Shown: positions 1 through 8,441, numbered from the stretch's first letter. The stretch is 64,000 nt of DNA from Pseudomonas sp. MUP55 (GCF_034043515.1 NZ_CP138214.1:2728001-2792000), one strand, 5' to 3'. Notes: generated by a model not told the origin, from the sequence alone. Numbers and translations are program-made.

Positions 1-1154
1 GACTCATCGATAACCCCCGCCAGTTGCGTGCCGTCCACCAGCACCGGCAGCTGCGACACATCAGCCAGGCGCATGCGCTGGAAGGCGGTGAGCAGGGTGT
101 CGTCGGGGCTGACGCTGATCACCCGGCCATCTTCGAAGCGGCGGGCGATCAGGTCGCGCAGGTCGCCGTAGTGCTTGTATTGCAACAGGCCGGCATCGTT
201 CATCCATTGGTCGTTGTAGACCTTGGACAGGTAGCGCGTGCCGGTGTCGCACACAAAGGTGACCACGCGCTTGGGCTCGGTTTGCTCGCGGCAATAGCGC
301 AGCGCGGCGGCGAGCAGGGTGCCGGTGGACGAGCCACCAAGAATGCCTTCGGCCTTGAGCAGTTGGCGGGCGTGGTCGAAGCTTTCTTCATCGCTGATGG
401 AATAGGCGTGACGCACGCTGGACAGGTCGGCAATCGACGGAATGAAATCCTCGCCGATGCCCTCCACCGCCCAGGCGCCAGGGGTTGGCAACTGGCCGCT
501 GCGGCTGTACTCGGCCATCACCGAACCCACCGGGTCGGCCAGCACCATCGCCAGTTCGGGCTGCACGCGCTTGAAGAAACGCGTCAGCCCGGTGAGGGTG
601 CCGGCCGAGCCGACGCCCACCACAATCGCATCCACATCGTGCTGGGTTTGCGCCCAGATCTCCGGCGCGGTGCTGGTTTCATGGGCCAGCGGGTTGGCCG
701 GGTTGTTGAACTGGTCGGCAAAGAACGAACCCGCAATGCCCTTGGCCAGGCGCGCGGCCACGTCCTGGTAATACTCGGGGTGGCCCTTGCCCACATCGGA
801 GCGGGTGATATGCACCTCGGCGCCCATGGCCTTGAGGTGCAGGACTTTTTCCGTGGACATCTTGTCGGGCACCACCAGCACCACCCGGTAGCCTTTGGCG
901 CGACCGACCAGCGCCAGGCCCAGGCCGGTATTGCCGGCGGTGGCCTCGATAATCGTGCCACCGGGGCGCAGCCGGCCATCGCGCTCAGCGGCATCGATCA
1001 TGGCCAGGCCAATGCGATCCTTGATCGAACCTCCTGGGTTTTGCGATTCAAGCTTGAGAAATAGGGTGCAAGGGCCGGTATCGAAACGGCTGACCTTGAC
1101 CAGCGGCGTGTTACCGATCAGTTCAAGTACGGCGGGGCGGGATAGGCTGGGCAT
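1..1154 (-). CDS. Cystathionine beta-synthase, PLP-dependent (3' end outside window)
   Basis: Predicted to condense serine with homocysteine to cystathionine in transsulfuration, in the cytoplasm. Translating the minus strand from the ATG at 1154 gives MPSLSRPAVLELIGNTPLVK, then the NPGGSIKDR motif with the PLP lysine near residue 45, then EATAGNTGLGLAL. The last readable part (LADVSQLPVLVDGTQLAGVI) is the start of a C-terminal CBS domain, which favours cystathionine beta-synthase over plain cysteine synthase. About 384 codons are inside the window; the family is usually about 455 residues, so roughly 70 are missing. AGGTGACGAC precedes the start. The long open frames on the opposite strand are antisense shadows. 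Confidence 0.9.
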   Translation of the reverse strand, partial: MPSLSRPAVLELIGNTPLVKVSRFDTGPCTLFLKLESQNPGGSIKDRIGLAMIDAAERDGRLRPGGTIIEATAGNTGLGLALVGRAKGYRVVLVVPDKMSTEKVLHLKAMGAEVHITRSDVGKGHPEYYQDVAARLAKGIAGSFFADQFNNPANPLAHETSTAPEIWAQTQHDVDAIVVGVGSAGTLTGLTRFFKRVQPELAMVLADPVGSVMAEYSRSGQLPTPGAWAVEGIGEDFIPSIADLSSVRHAYSISDEESFDHARQLLKAEGILGGSSTGTLLAAALRYCREQTEPKRVVTFVCDTGTRYLSKVYNDQWMNDAGLLQYKHYGDLRDLIARRFEDGRVISVSPDDTLLTAFQRMRLADVSQLPVLVDGTQLAGVIDE

Positions 1155-1339
1155 GTCGTCACCTGGTTACGGGATGGGCGTAGGGTGGGGGGACAGCAGA
1201 ACGCAAGGCATGGCTAGAAACATAGGCCGGTCCCGCGTGGGGTGCAACCGGGTGGTCCGATGCGTGACTTTTTTTGGCGCATGGGCGGTGAAGGGTTAGG
1301 CCGTGGCGAGCACAGGCCTCGTAGGCAACCGAGATCAAA
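1155..1339. other. Intergenic stretch upstream of the cystathionine beta-synthase gene
   Basis: This stretch should hold the promoter of the leftward cystathionine beta-synthase gene. I see no convincing -35/-10 pair, hairpin or small gene. A repeat element begins at its right edge. Confidence 0.4.
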
Positions 1340-1450
1340 TGTGGGAGTTGTCGAGCCCCGGCGAGGCTACGAAGGCGGCGGCATTGCTGGCCTATGTACC
1401 ACCTGACCCACCGCTATCGCGGCCTCGCTAAAGCTCGTGCGCTCCCACAT
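1340..1450. repeat. REP-pair (REPIN-like) intergenic element
   Basis: Two inverted arms, GTGGGAGTTGTCGAGCCCCG on the left and the reverse complement of GTGGGAGCGCACGAGCTTTA on the right, enclose about 50 bp. It is the same family as the tandem array at 29780-30998, but with the CCCCG-type arm on the left and the TTTAG-type arm on the right. It lies between the VOC gene stop and the cystathionine beta-synthase gene. Confidence 0.8.
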
Positions 1451-1470
1451 TCCAACATTCACACACCCCA

Positions 1471-1953
1471 TCAGCGCCCGGCGATGGCGGCTTCGATCGT
1501 GGCGATGTCAATTTTGCCCATGGTCATCATGGCCTCGAACGCGCGCTTGGCAACCGCCGCATCCTTGCTGGTCACCGCATCAACCAGCACCCTTGGCGAG
1601 ATCTGCCATGACACACCCCATTTATCCTTGCACCAGCCACACGCGCTTTCCTGCCCGCCATTGCTCACGATGGCGTCCCACAACCGGTCGGTTTCCGCCT
1701 GGTCATCGGTGGCCACCTGAAACGAAAATGCTTCACTGTGCTTGAACGCCGCGCCACCGTTCAGGCCGATGCAGGGGATGCCCAGCACGGTGAACTCCAC
1801 CGTCAATGCATCGCCTTGCTTGCCGGACGGATAGTCGCCGGGGGCGTAGTGCACGGCCTTTACTTCGCTATCGGAAAATGTTTTGGCATAGAAGGTCGCC
1901 GCCTCCAGCGCATCGCCGTTGTACCAGAGGCAAATCTTGTTCTTGTCGTTCAT
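1471..1953 (-). CDS. VOC-fold (glyoxalase/PhnB-like) protein
   Basis: A 160-residue protein of the PhnB / 3-demethylubiquinone methyltransferase-like branch of the vicinal-oxygen-chelate superfamily. The start has the typical CLWYNGDALEAATFYAKTF, and the middle has GIPCIGLNGGAAFKHSEAFSF and CGWCKDKWGVSWQISPRVL. Members of this branch are commonly annotated but rarely have a known substrate, so no reaction is assigned. The ATG at 1953 follows GAGGAGACTGCG on the minus strand. It stands alone between the repeat and the MFS gene. Length is normal and no defect is visible. Confidence 0.85.
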   Translation of the reverse strand: MNDKNKICLWYNGDALEAATFYAKTFSDSEVKAVHYAPGDYPSGKQGDALTVEFTVLGIPCIGLNGGAAFKHSEAFSFQVATDDQAETDRLWDAIVSNGGQESACGWCKDKWGVSWQISPRVLVDAVTSKDAAVAKRAFEAMMTMGKIDIATIEAAIAGR

Positions 1954-1997
1954 CGCAGTCTCCTCGGGTTGAAAGGTGCCTGAAGTTTAGACCACCG

Positions 1998-3176
1998 CTA
2001 CGCCAGGGCGCTGTTGGCGCGGGCACCCGCACGCCGCGAGCGCCAGCCCAACGCCAGTACCATCAGCAAACCCAGGCCCGCCATCAGCGCGCCCGCCAGG
2101 GAAATCGCCGGGTAACCCAGCCCGGCATTAATCACCGCGCCCCCCAATGCCGCCCCAATCGCATTGCCAAAATTGAACGCACCGATGTTCATCGCCGAGG
2201 CCAGGTTAGGCGCATCTTTGGCCGCTTCCATCACGCGCATCTGCAACGGCGGCACCAACGCAAAACTGGCGGCGCCCCACAGCAGGATCGACAAGGCAGC
2301 GGGCAACGGCCATTGCATCAGCACCGAAAAGGCCAGCAGTACGGCAATCAACACCACCAGCGAAATCACCAGCGTGCGGTCCACCGAACGGTCCGCAGAC
2401 TTGCCACCCCACACATTGCCCAGGGTCAGCCCGATACCGAACAGCACCAACATCCCGGTAACGAAATTGGTCGACGCGTGGGTGACATCGCGCAAGATCG
2501 GCGCGATATAAGTGAACACCGTGAACATCGCACTGGAACCCACCACCGTCAGCGCCAACGCGGCCAACACCGGCCCGCGACCCAGTACGCGAATCTCCGC
2601 CATCAGGCTGCCGCCTTTCGGCGCGGGTGCATTCGGCAGCGCCCACCACAGCGCCGCCATCACCACCGCGCCCAGCCCGCTGATGCCCCAGAACGCCGTG
2701 CGCCAACCAAAGTTCTCGCCAAACCAGGTAGCCAGGGGCACGCCACCAATGGTCGCCAGGGTCAGCCCCAGAAACATCGCCGCCACAGCCCCCGCACGTT
2801 TCTCCGGCGCCACCACACTCGCCGCCACAATCGAACCAATGCCAAAAAACGCGCCGTGGTTGAGTGAGGTCACCAGCCGGGCAATCATCAAGGTCTGGTA
2901 GTTGCTCGCCAGTGCCGAGAGCAAATTACCCAAGGTGAAAATCGCCATCAGCCCGATCAGCAAATAACGCCGGGGCACCCTGGCCGTCGCCAGCGTCATG
3001 ATCGGCGCGCCAATCAGCACGCCCATGGCGTAGGCGCTCACCAGCAGCCCCGCGGCGGGAATGGATACGCCAAGATCGGCGGCAATACCGGGCAACATGC
3101 CCATGGGTGCAAACTCCGTGACCCCGATGCCAAAGGCACCGATGGACAAGGCTACAAGGGGTGGATTGATACGCAT
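1998..3176 (-). CDS. MFS transporter, AraJ/YdhP-like drug or sugar exporter
   Basis: A 392-residue inner-membrane protein with about 12 hydrophobic segments, starting MRINPPLVALSIGAFGIGVT and carrying EFAPMGMLPGIAADLGVSI, the typical start of AraJ/YdhP-type major facilitator exporters. The frame is open further upstream, but the ATG at 3176 has a good Shine-Dalgarno (ATGAGGAGTCAACC) and the usual N-terminus of the family. The gene is divergent from the LysR gene at 3271 across about 95 bp, the classic arrangement of an efflux pump with its regulator. The substrate cannot be read from sequence. Confidence 0.9.
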   Translation of the reverse strand: MRINPPLVALSIGAFGIGVTEFAPMGMLPGIAADLGVSIPAAGLLVSAYAMGVLIGAPIMTLATARVPRRYLLIGLMAIFTLGNLLSALASNYQTLMIARLVTSLNHGAFFGIGSIVAASVVAPEKRAGAVAAMFLGLTLATIGGVPLATWFGENFGWRTAFWGISGLGAVVMAALWWALPNAPAPKGGSLMAEIRVLGRGPVLAALALTVVGSSAMFTVFTYIAPILRDVTHASTNFVTGMLVLFGIGLTLGNVWGGKSADRSVDRTLVISLVVLIAVLLAFSVLMQWPLPAALSILLWGAASFALVPPLQMRVMEAAKDAPNLASAMNIGAFNFGNAIGAALGGAVINAGLGYPAISLAGALMAGLGLLMVLALGWRSRRAGARANSALA

Positions 3177-3270
3177 GGTTGACTCCTCATCTGTGTGCCA
3201 AATGCTACAATCCGGCCTTTTCAAGCAGTAGCCCTTGGTTGGGAACTACACCTTTGCGCAAGAGGCACAA

Positions 3271-4293
3271 ATGGACATAGGCGGGCGGTCGGGAGAGATG
3301 GAAGTGTTCGTCAGGGTCGCCGAACACGGCAGCCTGTCGGGCGCCGCGCGCGCCCTGGGGCTGACGCCATCGTCCATCAGCCGCATCATCACCCGCACCG
3401 AACGGCGCATCGGCACCCGGCTACTGCTGCGCACCACCCGCGCCATCACCTTCACCGCCGAAGGCGAAGCCTACCTGCGCGGCGCCCGGCGCATCCTGGC
3501 CGATATGGCCGAAGTCGAAGACGCCATCACCGACCAGGGCGCCCCCCGCGGTCGCCTCCGAGTCAGCGCAGCCCTGGCCCACGGGCGCCTCACCGTCGTG
3601 CCGCTGATCGCCGCCTTCAGCGCCCGCCATCCCGCCATCCTGGTCGACCTGATGCTCGGCGACGAAGTGGTCGACATCCTCGGCGGCCAGGCCGACGTGG
3701 CCATCCGCTTCGGCCCCCTGGCCGACAGCCCCCTGACCGCGCGCCACATCGGCTCCACCGGCCAAGTCATCGTCGCCTCACCGGACTACCTCGCCCGGAA
3801 TGGCACGCCGGTGACGCCGCAGGATTTACTTGAGCACAACTGTTTGCGCTTCAACTTCCGCAGGGCGGCACCGGATTGGCCGTTTCGGGTGGACGGGGAG
3901 GATTTTTCGTTGAAAGTGACGGGGACGATTGAGGGGAACAGCGGCGAGGCGTTGGCGCAGTTGGCGAAGCTGGGGGCGGGAATAGCGCGGGTGGGGGCGT
4001 TTAGTGTGGCGCAGGATCTGGAGCGGGGGGAGTTGGTGCCGTTGCTGGAGGCGTATAACCCGGGGGATGTGGAGCCGATTCATGCGGTGTTTGTGGGTGG
4101 GGCGGCGATGCCGGCGCGGGTTAGGGCGTTTGTGGATTTTTTGGTGGGGTGGGATTGGGGGGGAGGGGAGACAGTATTGGGTGGGTTGGAGAGGGGACTT
4201 GACCGGCGGGTTTCGGCCAGAAGCAGTCACTCGGGCGTGATCACAAAACCGGAGGGATCCATGAAACGGATTTTCTCTTCCCTTCAAACGTGA
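3271..4293 (+). CDS. LysR-family regulator with abnormal 3' end
   Basis: The N-terminal winged helix-turn-helix (MEVFVRVAEHGSLSGAARAL, LGLTPSSISRIITRTERRIG) and a substrate-binding domain are clear. The start is taken as ATG 3271 behind AAGAGGCA. It probably controls the divergent MFS gene. The protein should end soon after RVRAFVDFLVG, but the frame runs on for about 40 residues (WDWGGGETVLGG through FSSLQT) that look unlike LysR, and the extension includes a copy of the dispersed motif at 4201-4230. Third-position usage also switches from C-rich to G-rich around 3790-3850. The original 3' end may have been replaced at the edge of the accessory block. Confidence 0.85.
   Translation: MDIGGRSGEMEVFVRVAEHGSLSGAARALGLTPSSISRIITRTERRIGTRLLLRTTRAITFTAEGEAYLRGARRILADMAEVEDAITDQGAPRGRLRVSAALAHGRLTVVPLIAAFSARHPAILVDLMLGDEVVDILGGQADVAIRFGPLADSPLTARHIGSTGQVIVASPDYLARNGTPVTPQDLLEHNCLRFNFRRAAPDWPFRVDGEDFSLKVTGTIEGNSGEALAQLAKLGAGIARVGAFSVAQDLERGELVPLLEAYNPGDVEPIHAVFVGGAAMPARVRAFVDFLVGWDWGGGETVLGGLERGLDRRVSARSSHSGVITKPEGSMKRIFSSLQT
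4201..4230 (-). repeat. Dispersed 30-bp motif copy A (left edge of accessory block)
   Basis: On the minus strand it reads GTGACTGCTTCTGGCCGA and ends GCCGGTC. About 24 of 30 positions match the copy at 6577-6606. It lies inside the anomalous 3' end of the LysR frame. Confidence 0.6.
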
Positions 4294-4356
4294 AGAGATG
4301 GCATTCTGACATAGCAAACAAATTCATAAGGCTGGTAAGCTGAGGTAAAATCAATC

Positions 4357-5304
4357 ATGGAAGAAAATCTGAATTTATATAAATATATGGGGCCTGAAAT
4401 AGCTGACAAGTTTCTACTACCAGATGGTAACTGTAGTCTAAAATTCTCTTACTTGAAAGACTATAATGATCCGTTCGAATTTTTTTTAACCATTGACTAC
4501 AATCAAGGTCCGGAAATTCTAGCATATTACAACGAAATGATTTCAATGGTGACCCAACAGCCAGTTACCTGCTTTTCTAAGTCTCCGCTGATAACTCCGA
4601 TGTGGGCGCATTACGCGTCAAACTCTCAGGGCTTTCTCGCGGAAATCAATGAGCCAGCACTTGATGAGTAGCTCAAGTCGAAAGATTCAGACCCAAGTTT
4701 CGGTGACATTGACTACCGAGAAACGCCTCGCGAAGGCATGCAGGGCATGCTAGATCGTGCATATGTACTATCTAAACCTAGACATGTTGGATGGCTACAA
4801 CAAGCAATAGGAAGTACCGCTTACTACACCAAGCAAACATGCTGGAGTTATGAGCAAGAAAGACGATTAATTGCTGACGAGAAAAATATAACCAAAATAA
4901 ACGAAAATCTTATGCTGCTATACTTTCCGTCAAGCTTCGTAAAATCTCTTGTGGTTGGGGCAAAAGCATCTCAAGACTTAAAAAATAGAATAAAAGACAT
5001 ATCACTATCTATAGGTTGCTATTATTATGAAAAACATATTGGCAAGAGCTCAACAACCCCGTTCTTCCTAGATGGAAAATTGCAAACCTACATTTTTAAT
5101 GGAAAGGAAATAGTTCTGCACAAGGAACGGTGCGGCTCATGTAAGGAGCCAAAAACCAATATTGATTCAGAACTCTGCTCATGGTGCAGCATTGATGAGA
5201 GCCATGAGAAAAACGCAGCTCATCGAAATTCATTTCGAATGTTGGCGCACGCGGGAATACTCGAGCAGTATATAGCCAACTTCCGAGAGATCGGTAAAAA
5301 ATAA
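4357..5304 (+). pseudogene. DUF2971-family protein interrupted by an in-frame amber stop
   Basis: Two open frames, 4357-4671 and 4738-5304, lie in the same phase and are separated only by TAG at 4669-4671. Read through, the product is 315 residues with DUF2971 hallmarks: NLYKYMGPEIADKFLLPDG, KDYNDPFEFF, CFSKSPLITPMWAHYASNSQ, and later CWSYEQERRLIADE. The C-terminal part adds CGSCKEPKTN...ELCSWCSI, a possible zinc ribbon. A good RBS (TGAGGTAAAATCAATC) precedes ATG 4357. DUF2971 proteins are frequent in mobile islands and their function is unknown. Either the gene is freshly inactivated or the stop is read through. Base composition is much more AT-rich than the flanking core. Confidence 0.8.
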
Positions 5305-5616
5305 ATCTGGGCATTCTTCGTATAATTATTCTAAGGCTCTTTTGGATTGTTATTGACCGGGAACTGTCGGTCATAAATGGCAGCTTTTGTCCATCAGTGG
5401 CCTTTTGCTATAGGCTGCTTTGTGGGATGTTGATTCTATGGAATGATTTCCCTCTACGCTATACGCCGCAGGCCCAATCAAATACTCCACTGATCTAAAC
5501 TCCGCGACGCCGGCATGTATTCTTAAATACTACGTAAAAATCAGTAACGATTAGAAAGAAGTGGCAATATTAGTAATACAAGACAAAGATCATACACATG
5601 GGTATTTACTAAAATT
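5305..5616. other. AT-rich intergenic stretch without a gene
   Basis: About 310 bases with no supported reading frame. It contains a degenerate copy of the dispersed motif at 5355-5385 on the minus strand (GACCGGGAACTGTCGGTCAT), and otherwise only AT-rich sequence before the deaminase gene. Confidence 0.5.
5355..5385 (-). repeat. Dispersed motif copy B (degenerate)
   Basis: The plus strand reads GACCGGGAACTGTCGGTCAT, matching the reverse complement of the 6577-6606 copy (GACCGGCAGCTGTCGGCCAG) at most positions. It is weaker than the other copies. Confidence 0.45.
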
Positions 5617-6438
5617 ATGACTGCGATCTCTGAAACGTTAAATGACAGCGAACTAGCTAACCGAGCAATGGAAGAACTATCCAAATGTCTTACATATCCC
5701 AAAATTGGTGCCGCCGTTTCAAGAAGTGGAGTTTTGCTATCAACTGGATTTCGCGGGGAGGTAAGTGGCAAACATGCTGAGCGAGTTGCTATCGAAAAGT
5801 TGAACTCAGAACAACTTCGGGGCGCTACGATTCATACAACACTTGAGCCGTGCGCTGAGATATATGAAGGGCAACGAGAAAAATCCTGCTGCGAGTTGAT
5901 TGCGGACTCAGGTATCTCCACAGTATGTATTGGTGCACTCGATCCGAGTGGAAGGATTTACTCCAAAGGAATGAATTTCCTTAGAGATAATCGTTTAACT
6001 GTCGAACTATTCTCGCCGTCAATTCGCCAAAAAATCGAGAGCAGCACTTTCAAGTACGATGACTTCTCAGGCGCGATCGGCAATGGAAAACGCCGAGTTC
6101 GCAGCGTGAAGAATGGGAAGAAGTTTACTGTTCAGTTTGCGGAAGGTGATGAGAGGAAGACCTCATTTCGATTGAGTCCGTTGTCTATGCCGCTCGACCA
6201 CATTGACTTAGTGGCTGCAAACGACTCAGTGCGACTCGCGCCAGGAATTAATGATTTTAGCAAAATTCCCGACCCGATGCTTTATCAAGATCCTTCGCAT
6301 TTCGCAAGATTGCCAGAGGGAGAAATAGCCATTATCGCCGAACCGCAATCGACCATGGTATTGCTTGTCAAGGTGCTGGAAATCACGCCTACCGATATTT
6401 ATATTCAATGGGAAGTGAGGAATATCCGTCGAAGCTAA
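5617..6438 (+). CDS. RibD-like / CMP-dCMP-type deaminase domain protein
   Basis: A 273-residue protein. Residues 1-135 form a zinc-dependent nucleoside/nucleotide deaminase domain: KHAERVAIE with His53 and the proton-shuttle Glu55, then TTLEPCAEIYEGQ with Cys79 and SCCELI with Cys91/92 as the other zinc ligands. The spacing is closer to RibD-type deaminases than to free cytidine deaminases. Residues from about 140 to 273 form a second domain I do not recognise. RibD itself carries a reductase domain there, so this is not a riboflavin enzyme. It sits between the broken DUF2971 gene and a protease in AT-rich DNA, so a role in an island (nucleotide or RNA modification, perhaps defence) is plausible but inferred. 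No strong RBS is visible. Confidence 0.75.
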   Translation: MTAISETLNDSELANRAMEELSKCLTYPKIGAAVSRSGVLLSTGFRGEVSGKHAERVAIEKLNSEQLRGATIHTTLEPCAEIYEGQREKSCCELIADSGISTVCIGALDPSGRIYSKGMNFLRDNRLTVELFSPSIRQKIESSTFKYDDFSGAIGNGKRRVRSVKNGKKFTVQFAEGDERKTSFRLSPLSMPLDHIDLVAANDSVRLAPGINDFSKIPDPMLYQDPSHFARLPEGEIAIIAEPQSTMVLLVKVLEITPTDIYIQWEVRNIRRS

Positions 6439-6576
6439 ATACGCTGTGGCTACTCGTCATTGTCACTCCCAACAAGTGGTAGCTGACAGTAGCTTTTTTC
6501 AACGTGGAACGGCTGATTTCGGTCATCATGAACCATAGAACTTAGAATGATTGGAGGCGAATACGGCCTTTCGCGG

Positions 6577-6606
6577 CTGTCCGCTTCTGGCCGACAGCTG
6601 CCGGTC
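6577..6606 (+). repeat. Dispersed motif copy C (best example)
   Basis: Reads CTGTCCGCTTCTGGCCGA, then CAGCT, then GCCGGTC. It lies in the gene-free 6439-6731 gap between the convergent deaminase and protease genes. Nothing else was seen in that gap. Confidence 0.65.
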
Positions 6607-6731
6607 GGCAAGATTAGTCGCGAAAAGCAGTTTCGCAAGCACGCTTCGCAATGTGGATCAGACACGCTGAGTGCGCCCTGCAGCTATCTCCGCCGAAAGA
6701 CGCCGATTATTAAAGCCATTTGCGGAAGCTG

Positions 6732-7550
6732 TCAGATTTTTGTCAAAGCTTGCTGAAGTTTGATCTGTCGAACTGTTTCTATTGGTTCTAGCGACAAGCC
6801 AATGGTCGCCCCAGCAGGAACCTTCAAGCTAGTATCCGTTGATTGACTTGCACTTGTCACCGCGCGCTGGGAAATAACCCCTATGGCCTCTCCAGCCTCA
6901 TTAACTATTGGTCCCCCACTCGCGCCACTGTTAACACCGTTATCTAGATAAAACAAACTAAAATCAACGGAGATTTTTTGTTCTGAATTGCTTGCTTGAA
7001 TTCGTACATGATTGCCGACTATTGCACTTTTCGTCATGGGCCCCATCATGTCAGCAATATATCCAGTTTGCATTGCGCTTAGAAAGTCCTGCATTCCAGG
7101 AAAATCTCTTTTCGCTATCCTATCGAAGTTAAAAGGTAGCGACAGATCGTCGGAGAATCCAGATAGAAAAACTCTATCTCCTAATCGAGGTGGTGAGAGC
7201 CTAGCTGGAAGATAGCTGAAAGGAATTGTTTGTTTCTCCTTCGGGGCAAGGACTGCAATATCAAGCTGTATAATTTCAGAAAATGCATCGACATTAATTC
7301 CCACCGAACAAAAAATTACAAAATACTCAATTACTGGGCGACCAGGAAACTTTACAAAAATTTTTGCATTTGGATCTGAATAATCTTCCAGCCTGATAGG
7401 CATGCGTCCAGTTACAACATGCGCCGCAGTGATTATTTCTCCATCTGGGGTATAGGAAAAACAAGTACCTTGGCTTATTTTTTCACCATTCAAAACTACA
7501 GTAACGTAGCCGCAGCTTCGCTTAATGCTCTCATATATTTTATTGACCAT
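6732..7550 (-). CDS. Trypsin-like (S1 family) serine protease, no export signal
   Basis: A 272-residue protein with a complete chymotrypsin-type triad: His44 in ITAAHVVTG, Asp97 in IQLDIAVL and Ser211 in NSGASGGPIVN, the last followed by the usual GEAIGVISQR strand. No signal peptide is visible at the start (MVNKIYESIKRSCGYVTVV), so it is probably cytoplasmic, unlike DegP/HtrA, and it lacks PDZ domains. Such stand-alone cytoplasmic trypsin-like proteases are frequent in defence and other mobile islands, as partners or effectors. The gene converges on the deaminase gene and shares its AT-rich composition. RBS is GGGACGAG. Confidence 0.82.
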   Translation of the reverse strand: MVNKIYESIKRSCGYVTVVLNGEKISQGTCFSYTPDGEIITAAHVVTGRMPIRLEDYSDPNAKIFVKFPGRPVIEYFVIFCSVGINVDAFSEIIQLDIAVLAPKEKQTIPFSYLPARLSPPRLGDRVFLSGFSDDLSLPFNFDRIAKRDFPGMQDFLSAMQTGYIADMMGPMTKSAIVGNHVRIQASNSEQKISVDFSLFYLDNGVNSGASGGPIVNEAGEAIGVISQRAVTSASQSTDTSLKVPAGATIGLSLEPIETVRQIKLQQALTKI

Positions 7551-7665
7551 TTCGGCTCGTCCCTGTAGTTGATATCATTAGATGTTTCCAAGGTGTTCGA
7601 GAACACTATAGAGCATCCTGATCGGTAATGCAGAGGTAGCTTCGTATTCAGAGTTTCGCCTTTAC

Positions 7666-7693
7666 GTCTACTTTTGGCCGTAAGCTGCCCATC
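7666..7693 (+). repeat. Dispersed motif copy D
   Basis: Reads GTCTACTTTTGGCCGTAAGC then TGCCCATC, a divergent copy of the 6577-6606 motif. It lies in the 200-base gap between protease and recombinase and is followed at once by the second module at 7705-7725. Confidence 0.55.
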
Positions 7694-7704
7694 TTGAACG
7701 ACCG

Positions 7705-7725
7705 CTTGTGGCCGGTTAGCGACGG
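7705..7725 (+). repeat. Inverted repeat beside the recombinase, left arm
   Basis: The 21-bp CTTGTGGCCGGTTAGCGACG(G) matches the reverse complement of 8421-8441 at 17 of 21 positions. The two arms bracket the recombinase gene. Confidence 0.5.
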
Positions 7726-7752
7726 CCTGACTTCGACCGTCGCTATGCATGA

Positions 7753-8427
7753 TCAAACCTCAGTCTGTTCCGCCATCTCCAGGGCGTCATCGACCTCAAT
7801 CCCCAGATATCGAACAGTGCTCTCCAGCTTCGTATGGCCGAGCAGCAACTGAACCGCCCGTAAGTTCTTCGTTCTGCGATAGATTAGTGATGCCTTCGTA
7901 CGTCTCATTGTGTGAGTGCCATACACGGCTGGATCAAGGCCTACGGCTTTCACCCAGCCTTTGACGATACGAGCGTATTGACGAGTGGATAGATGGTCTG
8001 AGGTATGTAGCCGACTAGGAAAAAGGCAGTCCTCGCTGCGTAGTTGTGCCTGATGTATCCATGCCACGAGAGCTGACCGTGTTTGCTCAGTGATCTCAAA
8101 CTGCACTGGTCGCTGCGTTTTCTGCTGCATCACCATGGCTCGTGATGATACGTGTTCGCCATGGGCGACATCGCGCACGCGGAGCTTGGTTAAGTCGCAG
8201 GCTCGAAGCTTACTGTCGATGGCCAGATCGAAGAGAGCCAGATCCCGGGTTCTTTCCGCAATTTGAAGCCTTACTCGGATGGCCCAGATATTTCTCAGTC
8301 GGAGTGGGGCTTTTTGCCCGACTAGTTGTCCTTTGTTCCAGGGCTGACGGCCGCAGGTAGCGATGATGTTGAGAACAAGTCCTCCACTTGTGGAAAGACA
8401 AGGATGGCTAATCAGAGCGACGGTCGC
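7753..8427 (-). CDS. Short tyrosine recombinase/integrase lacking a canonical start codon
   Basis: The catalytic half is clear near the C-terminus: HTMRRTKASLIYRRT (His and Arg), QLLLGHTKLESTVRYLG (His and the nucleophile Tyr). The first ATG is at 8178, but the same frame stays open to 8427 and encodes the typical N-terminal half of this family: WNKGQLVGQKAPLRLRNIWA, then RTRDLALFDLAIDSKLRACD. The true protein must therefore begin upstream of 8340. No ATG, GTG or TTG exists between the stop at 8428-8430 and that segment, so either a rare start is used or the 5' end has been lost. It resembles the roughly 200-residue recombinases common in pseudomonads that lack a SAM-like core-binding domain. 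Confidence 0.8.
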   Translation of the reverse strand, partial: ATVALISHPCLSTSGGLVLNIIATCGRQPWNKGQLVGQKAPLRLRNIWAIRVRLQIAERTRDLALFDLAIDSKLRACDLTKLRVRDVAHGEHVSSRAMVMQQKTQRPVQFEITEQTRSALVAWIHQAQLRSEDCLFPSRLHTSDHLSTRQYARIVKGWVKAVGLDPAVYGTHTMRRTKASLIYRRTKNLRAVQLLLGHTKLESTVRYLGIEVDDALEMAEQTEV

Positions 8428-8441
8428 TCACCGGCCAAGAG
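8421..8441 (-). repeat. Inverted repeat beside the recombinase, right arm
   Basis: On the minus strand it reads CTCTTGGCCGGTGAGCGACC(G), the partner of 7705-7725. It overlaps the last codons upstream of the open recombinase frame. Confidence 0.5.

Noticed and set aside
24..1064. 346-codon open frame on the plus strand over the cystathionine beta-synthase gene
   Set aside because: Its protein is low-complexity His/Gln/Ala/Gly-rich, and the minus-strand translation shows a clear PLP enzyme.
8210..8401. 63-codon minus-strand frame upstream of the recombinase
   Set aside because: The recombinase N-terminus reads in a different phase over the same bases.
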